A DNA stretch of 64,000 nucleotides from Norana najaformis (taxonomy: Eukaryota; Annelida; Clitellata; Crassiclitellata; Hormogastridae). The stretch lies in contig OZ029919.1 of assembly GCA_964023275.1 (NCBI GenBank), positions 34,325,865-34,389,864 of the forward strand, in the 5' to 3' direction. Shown piece by piece: positions 33,188 through 43,655 of this stretch. The notes under the pieces were generated by a model. It saw only the letters and a list, made by a program, of their open reading frames with translations. It searched no databases and was not told where the DNA came from. Position 1 is the stretch's first letter. Each line of letters starts with the position of its first letter. Both the position numbers and the translations under genes were made by a program.

Positions 33188-33425
33188 TCGACCTTGACCT
33201 AGTCGAGCGTGACCTCTCCTTGACCTAGTCGAGCGTGACCTCTCCTTGACCTAGTCGAGCGTGACCTCTCCTTGACCTAGTCGAGCGTGACCTCTCCTTG
33301 ACCTAGTCGAGCGTGACCTCTCCTTGACCTAGTCGAGCGTGACCTCTCCTTGACCTAGTCGAGCGTGACCTCTCCTTGACTCAGTCGAGCGTGACCTTTC
33401 CTTGACCTAGTCGAGCGTGACGTCT
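33188..33425. repeat. Minisatellite, 26-bp unit, 9 copies, carrying DR5 hormone-receptor half-sites
   Basis: Unit TTGACCTAGTCGAGCGTGAC then CTCTCC. Each unit has two TGACCT half-sites. Spacing within a unit is 9 bp and across units is 5 bp (TGACCT CTCCT TGACCT), which is the direct-repeat-5 arrangement. Seven junctions keep both half-sites intact; the eighth unit has TGACTC. Copies are nearly identical except the last two. Confidence 0.93.
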
Positions 33426-33456
33426 ACCGGCCGGAGGTGACGACAACAGCTCTTAA

Positions 33457-33469
33457 GGGTCAAGGGTCA
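33457..33469 (-). promoter_or_regulatory. DR1 hormone-receptor-like site
   Basis: GGGTCAAGGGTCA: two (A/G)GGTCA half-sites with a 1-bp spacer, the arrangement bound by RXR, HNF4 and COUP-TF family receptors. Found 32 bp from the DR5 array in a GC-rich block. Function is inferred from the motif only. Confidence 0.4.
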
Positions 33470-33779
33470 ATCGGCGAGCTCTTCCGAGCGGCGACGGTCA
33501 AGGCTACTGGCGATCGATAGGACGTGTGCGTGGCGGGTACGTGTGGGTAGATAATGGATTGGGCGACGTTTGGGCTGTATACGTGACTTCTTGGGCGAGA
33601 CGGAAGGCTGCGCGGAGGAAGGGAGGGAAGGAGAGAGGGAGCTGGAAAGGAAATGGCATCATAACGAAAAGTCATGGCTTTCAGCTGGCGTCCGATCTAT
33701 TGGATTCCCCCTCCCCCCAGCAGCTTCTCTGTGAATGCCACAATGTTTACCGACCATGGCTCCCATTACGCCAATTCAT
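33470..33779. other. GC-rich unassigned block
   Basis: Includes GGGCGAGACGGAAGG and GGGAGGGAAGGAGAGAGGGA purine runs. Could be part of a regulatory or promoter region with the adjoining receptor-like sites, but no transcript start can be placed. Confidence 0.35.
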
Positions 33780-34045
33780 ACAGACACACGCACACACACA
33801 CATACGAATTTTTGGATATTAAGGGATTAAGAGCCAGGCAAAAGGAGACAGACAGACAGACACAGACAGACAAACAAACACATACAGACAGACAGACAGA
33901 CAGATGCAGAAGAACAGAAAGGCGAATGGACAGAAAGACAGAGTCAGATAGACAGACAGAGAGACAGACAGACAGACAGACACACAGACAGACATACTGA
34001 CAAATAAACAAATGCATGGAAAGCAGCCACACAGACAAACAGAGA
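33780..34045. repeat. (ACAG)n microsatellite with (CA)n
   Basis: (CACA) at 33784-33803 and (ACAG)/(ACAA) over 33847-34040. Frames on both strands are low complexity. Confidence 0.9.
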
Positions 34046-34654
34046 TATATACTAGCAAGATTATTCTGTAAGAAATACCCAGCATTCGACTAGCATAGCA
34101 TTTATGCAAGAAAATGCCTTTCTTAGTTGGAACTAAACCCTCGTCCTTCAGGTCGCCAGTCGAGCACCTTTACCCTTCACCAGCGGCCTCGTAGCCACCA
34201 GCAATTATAGTCGTCTGGAAACCTGTTTACACCATCAACCTCTTTTTTCTCTATTCTGTGTATCCTTGCGAACGTAACAAGTGCAACGCACAAAAGCGGC
34301 CAGCGTCGCGACGCCTAGCGGCCATTTTGCTCCTCATTGATTCCAGTTCCTGAGACATTTGCATATATAAACAACATTTAATTGCGGTTATTGTGTATAT
34401 CGGCGGATGTTTAATATTCAGCGGTTGCGTGAAGTGCCTTGTACAGCTCGAGCGCGTGTACATGCCGTCCGTCCGTCCCTCCGTCCAGAAGATCAATAGT
34501 TATTCCGACATCAGTCGGGCAAGTCGAGCCTTGTCTGGTCCGATGTCTGTCTGCTGAGTCCTGCTGTGCGTTGTCGCTGTGTTTGATCGGGATAAGCAAG
34601 ATCTTGCAATACACCGAAGAAATGTTTTTACAGATATCTGCAGACTGTAACAAT
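34046..34654. other. Unassigned
   Basis: No recognised gene. A cluster of CCGTCC repeats occurs at about 34463-34490. Confidence 0.45.
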
Positions 34655-34900
34655 AAAATAAATGTTAATGTACACGTCTTTCTATAGCGACCGTGTGGCC
34701 TCATTCTTGGCCTCGACCCTGTTTATTTTGCAATGAATTTATTGGGTGAGATCCTTCACCACTGCTGCCCATTCGAATGGGTGCCACGCCGTTTAAGGTC
34801 CCCGTGTACGGACCGTGCTAGCCCGAGATTAAAATCTGGAATAAGCTACGATCGGTATGCGATCCAGTATCCTCCAGGTTTAAGCACAGACGCTTTGCAG
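34655..34900 (-). repeat. SINE family A copy, near full length
   Basis: TAAATGTTAATGTACACGTC, CTATAGCGACCGTGTGGCCT, GTGAGATCCTTCACCACTGC, GGGTGCCACGCCGTTTAAGG and TCCCCGTGTACGGACCGTGC, then a degraded tRNA-like head (CTACGATCGGTATGCGATCC). Confidence 0.75.
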
Positions 34901-35554
34901 GTTTCAAACTAGTGACTGCGATGTAAAATAGTAAAAATAATTACTGTTTGTGAGCTTGAATTTCGAACAATAAATTGCTAAGTGTATTTGTCTTTAAATT
35001 CAAGTTTAATAAATAAAGTATTATAATTTCCCGGAACAAAGACACGAATGAGAACCAGCAGCATTTCAAAAATGTTTAATTGCAAGTTAAAATTAGCAAA
35101 ATTTAGGTCCAGCAACCGAAAAAGCCCGTTTACCCAGAACAGTTCTACCCAAAGGTATGACCAGAGAAAGACAATCAGACAAATATAGCACATGCATTGC
35201 TTACTTACTTACTTATTTACTTCCTTTAATAATATTTCATAGGAGAAATACTTTTGAGACCTTGATACGGGCAGAAAACTCGTCGTCGTCGTCATCATCC
35301 TCGATTTCTCGAGGTCTTTTTTGCGCAGTCTCACGTGAAGTGATTGATGCCTTGCGTTGCGCTCGAGACTTGAGACACGGAAAGGCTTTTAGGTTGATGC
35401 CGCTAAAGTCAGTTGCTCTGCAGCCAGTAATTCTTTGCCAACAGACTTCTCTGTGGCAGAAAGCTGTTTGCTGATTTCCTTGAATTTTATATATTGAGTG
35501 GGTCATATAGACGGCAGGAGTAAAGAAGAGTCCGCTCGGGTTAATTAAAAGGTG
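34901..35554. other. Unassigned
   Basis: A 71-codon minus frame and CGTCGTCGTCATC run (35281-35300) were checked; no domain or splice support. Confidence 0.45.
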
Positions 35555-35800
35555 GAAGCTTTCATACTTCGGGCATGTGCTACGAATGAGTGGAGACTGC
35601 TTAGAGATAAACGAAGGCAGAATTCCTGGATCCTGAGCTCGGGGAAGGCCCAAGATGACATAGATGGATAACTTCAAGTCGTAGACTGAATTATCGTTCG
35701 ACCAGTTATTACAGGAGACAAGGGACAGAAGCGGATTTCACAAAATTGTCCGTGGTGCAACCAAACCTCGGCTCGAGGAGGGTTGAAGACGTGACAAGAA
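35555..35800 (+). mobile_element. LINE 3' end (family D), second copy
   Basis: ACTTCGGGCATGTGCTACGA, CTGGATCCTGAGCTCGGGGA and AGGAGACAAGGGACAGAAGC are shared with 21534-21797. Frame-broken and without the clean (GACAA)n tail. Confidence 0.75.
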
Positions 35801-36384
35801 TATAGTGGAGAATCAGTTTTTGCAGACATGTCACAGGCCAGAGCTTCAGAAACCCAAGTCATACTATGGCGCATTTATGACACGATGCATTTGGGAAGTC
35901 CCTAAGAGGCGCTACATTAATTCTTCAATACGTAAAACATACATATTTACTTACTTGCCTGCATCAATTGATGTCTTGTTCAGTACGAAACCGTCAGATT
36001 AGAACAGATAATTCGCTACAGGTTATAATTACTATCCGAGTTGGATTTTTGCAAACAGGTATTCCTCATTTGAGTTGGCAATTTACCTGTCGTTCTTAAT
36101 GAATTTTAGCACCACTTAGTCAAGCATGGGTGGCGCTTTTGTGATGAACAACAAAGGCGCTATATCCATGCATATACATATATCCGAGTTGGGATTTTGT
36201 GGAGAGATATGGCTTATTCGAGACAGATGCTGCTTATCATTCATCATAATGGCGATAATTAAATTCTGTGGAGCGTGGCAATTTTCTATGGAGGTGTCTG
36301 GTCGGTTCGCGAGTTTCTTTGGAGCCTCTGTGCGCCAGCTTGTGTATGAGCAGCAATGCCATTTCCAGGATTTTATATAAGAAC
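35801..36384. other. Unassigned with retroposon tails
   Basis: GAGGCGCTACATTAATTCTT at about 35905 and AAAGGCGCTATATCCATG at about 36153 resemble the GCGCTATA 3' ends of other families here. No gene supported. Confidence 0.4.
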
Positions 36385-36560
36385 ACATCTCTTCCAACTT
36401 GTTTACCCAAGGTAGCCTGGCTTCTGGTTTCTCTGACCTATCGGAATTCGGCCCGGGTTCTCCAACGGTTTATGATTTTTGACTGCGATTGAAGCGACCA
36501 TCGACTGATGCTTTGGGCATCTTGATAACGAGTCTATAGAAGATTTAGATTTTATTTTAT
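36385..36560 (+). repeat. Interspersed repeat family C copy
   Basis: AGCCTGGCTTCTGGTTTCTC, TGACCTATCGGAATTCGGCC, GACTGCGATTGAAGCGACCA and TCGACTGATGCTTTGGGC, ending GAGTCTATAGAAGATTTAGA TTTTATT. Plus-strand orientation of the 3878 element. Confidence 0.6.
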
Positions 36561-37016
36561 TAGGTCGTCGCGACGTATGAGGGCAGATTCAGAGGCCATA
36601 CTTCTCGGAATTTGATTTTGATGGTGATGCCACTGAGTTGGCCTCGAACTGATAACAGCTGAGCAAGGGATGCTTGTTAACTTCTGAAGTGAAAATGTCG
36701 ATGAAACTGGTTACCGAAATTACTTTGGACACTAATTGCCACCAACTTATGAAAAATCCTGGGAAACAAAACAGTCATAAAAATCCGTGGACATAAAACA
36801 GAGTCGTGAAGCGTCTTGGAAAACAATAAACGTCTTGAAAAACTCTTGAAAACTTAGAAAGCATGAGAGACAAAGAAGTACTTAAGAAATCTGTGGAAGA
36901 AAAACGCATTCAAAATCCTTATGGCTGACAATTTGAAAAAGACTAAATTTGTTCTGTTTTCTGAACCCCCAGGAAAATAATCTCAGGGAAGTTTAGGACA
37001 ATCATTCTTACTTCTA
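36561..37016. other. Unassigned
   Basis: About 36760-36870 shows loose repetition of a GAAAA(C/T)A..AGTC(G/A)TGAA-type phrase. No gene seen. Confidence 0.4.
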
Positions 37017-37420
37017 ATCGTGTTCTTGTGATTTCTACAGCGCCCCAAGAAAGCTAAGTCGCGGGAACCAGCTTATGCACAGGCGTTCAGTCAAAACAAA
37101 TCGATAGGCAGATGATGTCGGCTTCAGCTCCAGGTCAAGATCGGAGGCTCAGGCAGGTTGACAGATGACTACACGGTGGATGGTGTTCTGAGCTGGAGCA
37201 GCGAGAGAGAAGGGGAAGAGGATGAATCAGGTTAAGACTTATGGAAGAGGAATGTTTTGAGTGAAAGACCTGCGCAGAGATTGCAAGCAGTGCATTGTTG
37301 GTGAGTTTGTAGGAGGGGGTCAGGTAATTGCCGTAATTCTGGCGGGAGTTTATTCCAGAGGAGGGAGTGGCATGGGCTACAGGGCTTCATCCTCCGTTGG
37401 AAACTCCGGGTTCCGCCACT
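37017..37420 (-). mobile_element. LINE-B 3' end including ORF2 C-terminus
   Basis: The minus strand encodes HSLLWNKLPPELRQLPDPLL and, further on, LSLKTFLFHKS then stop: the 'LWN.LP..L......L..FK..L..FL' end of CR1/L2-like ORF2. It continues into TGCCTATCGATTTGTTTTGA, CTTAGCTTTCTTGGGGCGCT and GTAGAAATCAC. This copy links the widespread CTCGAGATTTCTACAGCGC repeats to a LINE. Confidence 0.7.
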
Positions 37421-37869
37421 GACAACATTATCCTCTGTATCAGCAGCAGTAATGGCGTGACTGGGCTGCTGCAGCTGGTTACTGCTACCGCTACCGATGT
37501 CTCTTGTCAAATGGTCTTGTCGCACGGTCGGCCGGGCACCTTCCTCCTTCGCCCTCCCTACCGCGTCGTTCTTCTTCCGCCCTCCCTTCGTGGTCATACC
37601 GGCCGCCGGCATAAATTGTCCCGGCCCATATCGACTCGTCTCGGGTAGAAGCCGACGGTAGGACGGTGGATTTGGATGGGCGTTGGTCGTCCCCTTGGCG
37701 GGCTATAAAGAAATGAGGATTGGCCGTCGCCGTGTTATCTCCGACCGATTGATTTGGGGTTCGGTTTCTGTCTCGATGTTCGCCACCCCGTCCACCACTT
37801 TTGTGGCCCATTCCGAAATCCATATTTACTCCAGCGCAGTTGAAATCTTCTGAACCATTAAAAACCTAA
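37421..37869. other. GC-rich unassigned block
   Basis: Frames on both strands exceed 90 codons because the block is GC-rich (Gly/Arg/Glu-rich on the minus strand). No domain or splice pattern recognised. Confidence 0.4.
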
Positions 37870-38545
37870 GACTGTTATGTTAAGTTATGCGTAGATGTTG
37901 TTATGTTATGCGTAGATGTTGTTATGTTATGCGTTGTTATGGTATGTGTTGTTATGGTATGTGTTATGTTATGAGTTGTTATGTTATGAGTTGTTATGTT
38001 ATGAGTTGTTATGTTATGAGTTGTTATGTTATGAGTTGTTATGTTATGTGTTGTTATGTTATGTGTTGTTATGTTATGAGTTGTTATGTTATGAGTTGTT
38101 ATGTTATGAGTTGTTATGTTATGAGTTGTTATGTTATGAGTTGTTATGTTATGTGTTGTTATGGTATGTGTTATGTTATGAGTTGTTATGTTATGAGTTG
38201 TTATGTTATGAGTTGTTATGTTATGAGTTGTTATGTTATGAGTTGTTATGTTATGTGTTGTTATGTTATGTGTTGTTATGTTATGTGTTGTTATGTTATG
38301 TGTTATGTTATGTGTTGTTATGTGTTGTTATGTTATGTGTTGTTATGTTATGTGTTGTTATGTTATGTGTTGTTATGTTATGAGTTGTTATGTTATGAGT
38401 TGTTATGTGTTGTTATGTTATGTGTTGTTATGTTATGTGTTGTTATGTTATGTGTTGTTATGTGTTGTTATGTTATGTGTTGTTATGTTATGTGTTGTTA
38501 TGTTATGTGTTGTTATGTTATGTGTTGTTATTTCATATGATTTTA
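37870..38545. repeat. Minisatellite, 15-bp unit TTATGAGTTGTTATG / TTATGTGTTGTTATG
   Basis: About 45 units in runs of GAG- and GTG-type copies, with a few 10-bp deletions. Because 15 is a multiple of three, two plus frames stay open for 155-217 codons (CYVMS and LLCYE repeats). These are not genes. Confidence 0.95.
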
Positions 38546-39119
38546 TGTTGTGTTATTATGTTATGTTTGCTATGTTTGTCATGCTATGTTATGTTATAGT
38601 TATGTTATGCATACACAACACTCACACTGCCACATTTACTACAGTGCAGATCATGCAGTTGAAGTCTCTTTCCTATCATTTATAACTGATTTTATGTGTG
38701 TTATGTTATGTGATGTAACATGTATTCAGATAATTTCTTACTAATTCAAGGTTGCCAACTTTGTTTCAGTATTTATTCTGAGTAGGGAAGTAGGGAAAAG
38801 AATGCTTGACACATTCTGTCAGTGTTGGTCTTTATGTTGCGCCTCCGGGTTCCAGTCAAGGACAATCACCGGCATAGATTGCTTGCTCTGGTTTCTGAAC
38901 TTTTCACCCTTTCACAACCTCTCAACAGTGATCTATGTTATGCTAGTTTGTGTTGTGTTAATCAGTACCAGCGCTTCAGGAAATCTTTTCCTGATCCATC
39001 CAATCTGCCTCTTCCCATTTCTCTGAATTTCAACAAAGCCTAACTTAACCGCATATACTCGGTTCCTCCACCAATCCTGTTGTTCACCTACCATCATCCG
39101 CCTGAAGTCTACCACCCCG
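38546..39119. other. Unassigned, with LINE-like fragment
   Basis: 38960-39030 (GCGCTTCAGGAAATCTTTTC, CTGATCCATCCAATCTGC) resembles the LINE 3' segment that follows and may be a separate truncated copy. Confidence 0.4.
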
Positions 39120-39430
39120 TAGGTTTTTCAGTTCAAAACTAAAGCCCTACCTTTTCAAGAAATCTTACCCTGACCGATCCAATCCGCCGCCTTCTCGTAT
39201 CTCTCAATCTAATCAAAACTCACCCTAACAGCTCCTCTTTCTCCTTCCCTGTCTGATTTCACGGTATCTGATCTTGTTCTTCATGGGGTATCTCTGGACG
39301 ACCCATCAGACTTGACGCAGCGCTCGTGAATAAGTTGGTGCCCTGCACTTTGCTTTTAAGCATGGCGCTTCATAAATTCTTGAGATTACGATTGCCTTAC
39401 GTTTTACATACATTACACTTACAGTGTGGA
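39120..39430 (+). mobile_element. LINE-B-like 3' end
   Basis: TCAAAACTAAAGCCCTACCT TTTCAAGAAATC (translates as FKTKALPFQE, the FK..L..F end of ORF2), then CTCACCCTAACAGCTCCTCT, CAGCGCTCGTGAATAAGTTG and GGCGCTTCATAAATTCTTGA GATTACGATT. Full 3' tail present. Confidence 0.6.
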
Positions 39431-39799
39431 AAAACAAACATATTATGGATAAAAAATATATATGTATACATAAAATGTCAGATGCACTTGTCCTGCTTTG
39501 AGGACTTGTTTGTTGTACGTGGTCCGTGACCGGCTATGAGTGGGTGCGTGATTGCATGCGTGGGTGTATGACATCTATATGTGTTTGATTTATGCAATCA
39601 TTACACTGGCTTCCTGCGAAGTATTTAGATTTTTCCAGGAAGGGATAATTCTGCAATGGGGAGAGGGACCTCAATGATTTGGTTTCCAATGGGGGAGTCC
39701 AAGCTTTCCAAAATCGCACGTTTACGGTTGAGCTCGAATATGCATGTCTGGCCGCTTGCAGAGTAGTTTTATAGTGAAACTGCACTGCAAAAATAAAGT
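39431..39799. other. Unassigned
   Basis: No recognised feature. Confidence 0.4.
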
Positions 39800-40035
39800 T
39801 TGGAAGTGAAAGAAAAGATGGAAATAGTATGGGAAATGTACTTGGAGTGAAGGAAAAGATGGAAATAGTATGGGAAATGTACTTGGAGTGAAGGAAAAGA
39901 TGGAAATAGGATGGAAAATGTACTTGGAAGCGAAGGAAAAAGATGGAAGTAGTATGGAAAATGTACTTGGAAGTGAAAGAGAAGATGGAAACAGGATGGA
40001 AAACGTTCTTACAAGTTAAGAAAAAGATGGAAACA
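39800..40035. repeat. Minisatellite, about 42-bp unit, 5-6 copies
   Basis: Unit GTGAAGGAAAAGATGGAAAT then AGTATGGGAAATGTACTTGG A. Divergence rises toward the right end. Confidence 0.9.
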
Positions 40036-40267
40036 GGTTAAGATTAAGGTTAAATGAGGTTAACAGATTAGATTAAGGTTAAATAGATTACACATTGGTT
40101 GGCCGATCGTTGGCTTGTTATGCAGTTGGCTTGTTAGGTTGTTGACATTAATAATGGCTGTTTGGTTGGCATATCTGTTGAATAAACAGATTCAATCTTC
40201 TGCCTGAGACGGAAATTCCTTTAATACTGTTATAGTAAAGCATAAATCGACAGTCACTTCTAAACAA

Positions 40268-41278
40268 AGCGACATCTAAAACTGCAATTCTGAGGAGAGA
40301 ATCGTAATCGTGAACTCGAGATTTCTATAGAAAGCCAAATCGCTGGAATTATTCACAGGCGCTCAGTCAAAACAAAATCGATAGGCTGGTAGAGTCAGAT
40401 TCAGTTCCAGGTCAAGATCCAAGGGTCATGCAGACGGCTACGGTGGATGGTGTTGGATATATCCACAAAGTTCCAGAGAACGGGCTTCGCAGGATAGGCA
40501 ATTCGTGAAGATATGATACGAAGGGTGATGTCCGTATGCAAACACGAATTAAGCATTAGTTTTCTGCACGGACGGCAGGGAGCCTCGTTGGTCTGTTTTA
40601 CAGCAGTATTCGCATTAGTTTTTTACGATATTGGATGTGAGGCTCGTTTCCTTGACAGATGGATGGGTGAAGGCGTTGGTGGTAAGGGCGGCCTGATTAA
40701 GTGTGATCTAGGGACCATTACAAGGACTGGCAAAGCGATAATGTGTGCTAATGGCATCTATATGTGTTTGTTTCCCGTGGCTTCTGGGTTTTTCCTTGGG
40801 TCGTCGTCGACGTAGCCAAGTCTTTTTCTTCGTCTGCTCTCTAGGGTGTCCGATGATGTCTGCCGCACAGCAGTTAGTAAATTTGCACAGTTGATCAGTC
40901 GAAAACGGCCCGTTGAAAATTGGTAGCTTAGGATGCATCTAGCCAGACAATGCTGTCATTGGAATTAGTTGCATTGAATTTTTTGAAGTTTTTGCATTGA
41001 GTTTGCTTCATTTCAATCACCCTTCATATCGTATCTTTTGCAAATTGCTTATCCTGCGATGTCCGTTCTCTGGAACTTTGTGGATCCATCCAACGCCATC
41101 CACCGTAGCTGTCTGCATGACCCTTGGATCTTGACTTGGAACCGAATCTGACTCTACCTGCCTATCGATTTTGTTTTGACCGAGCACCTGTGAATAATTC
41201 CAGCGAATTGGCTTTCTATAGAAATCTCAAGTTCACGATTACGATTCTCTCCTTATAATTGCAATTTTAGATGTCGCT
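40268..41278. mobile_element. Foldback: two LINE-B 3' ends in inverted orientation
   Basis: Left arm 40268-40529 and right arm 41016-41278 are inverted copies from AGCGACATCTAAAA at the outer edge to GAAGGGTGAT at the inner edge. Each arm holds a LINE-B tail. Both share the same private lesion (TTTCTATAGAAAGCCAA, which has lost the AGCGCCC block) and the same flank outside the LINE-B ends. The shared flank shows a duplication-inversion of one locus and not two independent insertions. The 486-bp loop is unassigned. Confidence 0.85.
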
Positions 41279-41342
41279 GGGCGGTGTAGAATTCTCGAGT
41301 TTACGATTACGAAGGACCTCGCCTGAAATTTTCAGTGAACAA
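41279..41342 (+). mobile_element. LINE-B tail fragment
   Basis: GGGCGGTGTAGAATTCTCGA GTTTACGATTACGAAGG: terminal 35 bases of a LINE-B 3' end abutting the foldback. Confidence 0.55.
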
Positions 41343-41350
41343 TTAGCAGC

Positions 41351-41397
<47 letters not shown>

Positions 41398-41405
41398 CTC
41401 TATAG
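41343..41405. repeat. (CTGT)n microsatellite
   Basis: About 11 CTGT units, then TCTATCTCTCTATA. Confidence 0.95.
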
Positions 41406-41924
41406 ATATATGTTTACATGTATTTATGTACGTGTATATCTGCATATTTACACACCCAAACAAATAAACAAACTAACACACACTACAAAGCTATGTGGTC
41501 GCCATGCAAAACGTGTGCACATGAATAGATAAAATGCTGTTATCGACAGAACCTTTATCCTGGACTCTATCTGTGTATGCTGTGTATACTCCCGGGCAGC
41601 TAAGGAATGAGAGGATAGTGTTTTTGAAGGCTGCTTGGAATATACTTGGAGTATGCTTGCTGTGTACTTATAGTATGCTTCCAGGCTTGGAAACAACTCG
41701 ACTAGTATTTTTCCTTCGTCAGTGACTGGTTTGATACGGTTTCGGAAAAGGACGAGCTGCTTTCGATCGAGATGTCGTTCAATCATGCTGCACTGTCTGT
41801 CTCTTTTGGGAATTTTCCGGAACAGCCTTGCCCTGCAGGGAATATACTATCATTGAACCGACGGTAGCTTGTTTATCTGACTCGCCTTTGAGGGATTTTG
41901 TGACTATAAATTGCGTCTTCTATG
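41406..41924. other. Unassigned
   Basis: A 112-codon minus frame (41448-41786) shows no domain. Confidence 0.4.
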
Positions 41925-42200
41925 TGTTCTGATCTCTTCTCATACAAATCTAAGCTCACATTTTCAAGAAATCCCACCCTGATCCATCGAATTCGCTGCC
42001 TTCCCATTTCTCAGCTTAAACACAACCCACCCTAACAGCTCCTCTCTCCTTCTCTCTCTGGTCTTCTGGCAGCCGGACTTGGTTCTTGACGTGGCACAAC
42101 ATTGCTTTTCTTGAGACATGCATATACGGTGCAGACGGTTCAACATACATTACACGACTTTAATTGTAACTGTAATCACAGATTTATATAGCCCCTCTTC
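41925..42200 (+). mobile_element. LINE 3' end copy
   Basis: CACATTTTCAAGAAATCCCA, CCCTGATCCATCGAATTCGC, AACACAACCCACCCTAACAG and CTGGTCTTCTGGCAGCCGGA, followed by a TTAATTGTAACTGTAATCAC and ATTTATATAGCCCCT segment from another tail. Confidence 0.5.
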
Positions 42201-42257
42201 AAGAGAGACCAATCACAAAAGTACAGTGGAACTGAATGGTTTTCAAGGGCTTACGGA

Positions 42258-42328
42258 GTAATCGTAATCGTAAACTGAAAATTTCTAAAGAGCTAGCTGA
42301 AAGCTCATAAAAGCTGTCCTTGTGTCTA

Positions 42329-42367
<39 letters not shown>

Positions 42368-42430
42368 TGTATGTGCGTTTGAGTGTGTGTGTGTTTGCGT
42401 GTGTGCGTGCGTGCGTGTGTGTGTGTATGT
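42258..42430. repeat. LINE-B tail fragment plus (GAT)n and (GT)n microsatellites
   Basis: TAATCGTAATCGTAAACTGA AAATTTCTAAAG is a minus-strand LINE-B end. It is followed by about 13 GAT triplets (42328-42366) and a GT/GC dinucleotide tract to 42430. Confidence 0.75.
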
Positions 42431-42989
42431 GGTGTTTGAACATATATATTATAGTGGTGTTTAAAATCCTTTGAAAGGCTCTTCGTACTTCGAGTTTTAC
42501 CCGCCAAAGGCCACATCTGTTGGGTAAAATCTGCTCCAATCTAATCTGAGGACCGTTTTAGTGCCGATATAAATAAGAATGGGAGAATATCCTCCGAGCA
42601 AATCAGAATTATGTTGCGATGATCGATCTGACATCCGACCATGACGCATCATGTTCAAGGAACATCTTCGCTGACGGAAGCAGACGGAAAAATGCTCTGT
42701 GGTCGTCCGTGACAATCACTGACAAGATAATTGCTTTGCAATTGATTAATCAATACCACCCGCGTTGTCGATTCCGGATCTCCAAAGCAAGGCGACAAAT
42801 AAGAGAATGATGAATTTTGTTCAAGGCGTCCAATCATCTTTGCGGTTCCCTTCTGCGGAAATTCTGTTCATGTGGAGTTATTGCAAATTGAGAAATCGCC
42901 GTCATTTGCAATCCCTGCGCAAGCAACAGTCACTGGATAGAGGAGTGGCAGAGGGGAATCCTCTTGATATGAGGTCAAGTGGGGAAAGG
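42431..42989. other. Unassigned
   Basis: No recognised gene; several 60-80 codon frames without domains. Confidence 0.4.
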
Positions 42990-43165
42990 GTCTAACTAAA
43001 CTCTTATGTTAATTGTTCTCTATGCTTCGTTGACCTTTAGGTGTGGCTAACTAAACTGTTATGAATTGTTCTCAATGCTTCGTTGACCTTTAGGTGTAGC
43101 TAACTAAACTATATTAGTTGTTCTCAATGCTTAGTTGACCTTTAGGTGTAGCTAACTAAACTGGA
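42990..43165. repeat. Minisatellite, about 53-bp unit, 3-4 copies
   Basis: GCTAACTAAACTSTTATGAA TTGTTCTCAATGCTTCGTTG ACCTTTAGGTGTG, with small deletions between copies. Confidence 0.88.
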
Positions 43166-43399
43166 CCATTTCCCTTGTTCCGTCCATTTTATTGTTCCAC
43201 TTCAGGTTTAATGAGACACTTGTCTCAAAAGCCAATTGCCTTGCCATAATATAGAAATGAAGGAAAGAAGTGGCAATAACTGGACCGGGTTGTAATCATG
43301 TAGACACGTAATTACTTTCTGCTTTCCAGAGGGTTACATGAAGTGGAAAGTTATGGGCAATTCAAGGTCCGTGATGTTCGCGTTGACTGTATCTGACTA
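43166..43399. other. Unassigned
   Basis: No recognised feature. Confidence 0.4.
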
Positions 43400-43655
43400 C
43401 ACCAGTACATGTAAACGTTTTTCAATAGCGACCGTATGGCCTCGATTCTGCTCAGTTTTCACTGAATGTTTAGGGTGAGATCTTTCACCACCGCTGCCCG
43501 TTTGAATCGGCGCCACGCAGTTTAAGGTCCCCGTGCACGGACCATGCTAGCCCGAGATTCAAATCCTTGAAATAAGCCACGACCGGGATTCGAACCGGCA
43601 TCTTCACGCACAGAGGCGCCTTTGACGTACGCGTTGACCAATGTAACTGACCAGA
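43400..43655 (-). repeat. SINE family A, reference copy with tRNA-like head
   Basis: On the minus strand the head reads ACATTGGTCAACGCGTACGT (A box region), then CTGTGCGTGAAGATGCCGG and a perfect B box GGTTCGAATCC (plus 43586-43596) inside a CCGG.....CCGG T-arm. The body has GGGACCTTAAACTGCGTGGC, GGTGGTGAAAGATCTCACCC and GAGGCCATACGGTCGCTATT. The 3' end is AACGTTTACATGT. A classic tRNA-derived SINE. The parent tRNA is not identified. Confidence 0.82.

Noticed and set aside
37887-38540. Long open frame of 217 codons (CYVMS repeats)
   Set aside because: Produced by a 15-bp tandem repeat whose length is a multiple of three; a second frame is open too, and composition is pure repeat.
43570-43650. 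tRNA gene
   Set aside because: B box is perfect but acceptor and D arms do not pair well, and the sequence continues into a SINE body repeated elsewhere in the window.
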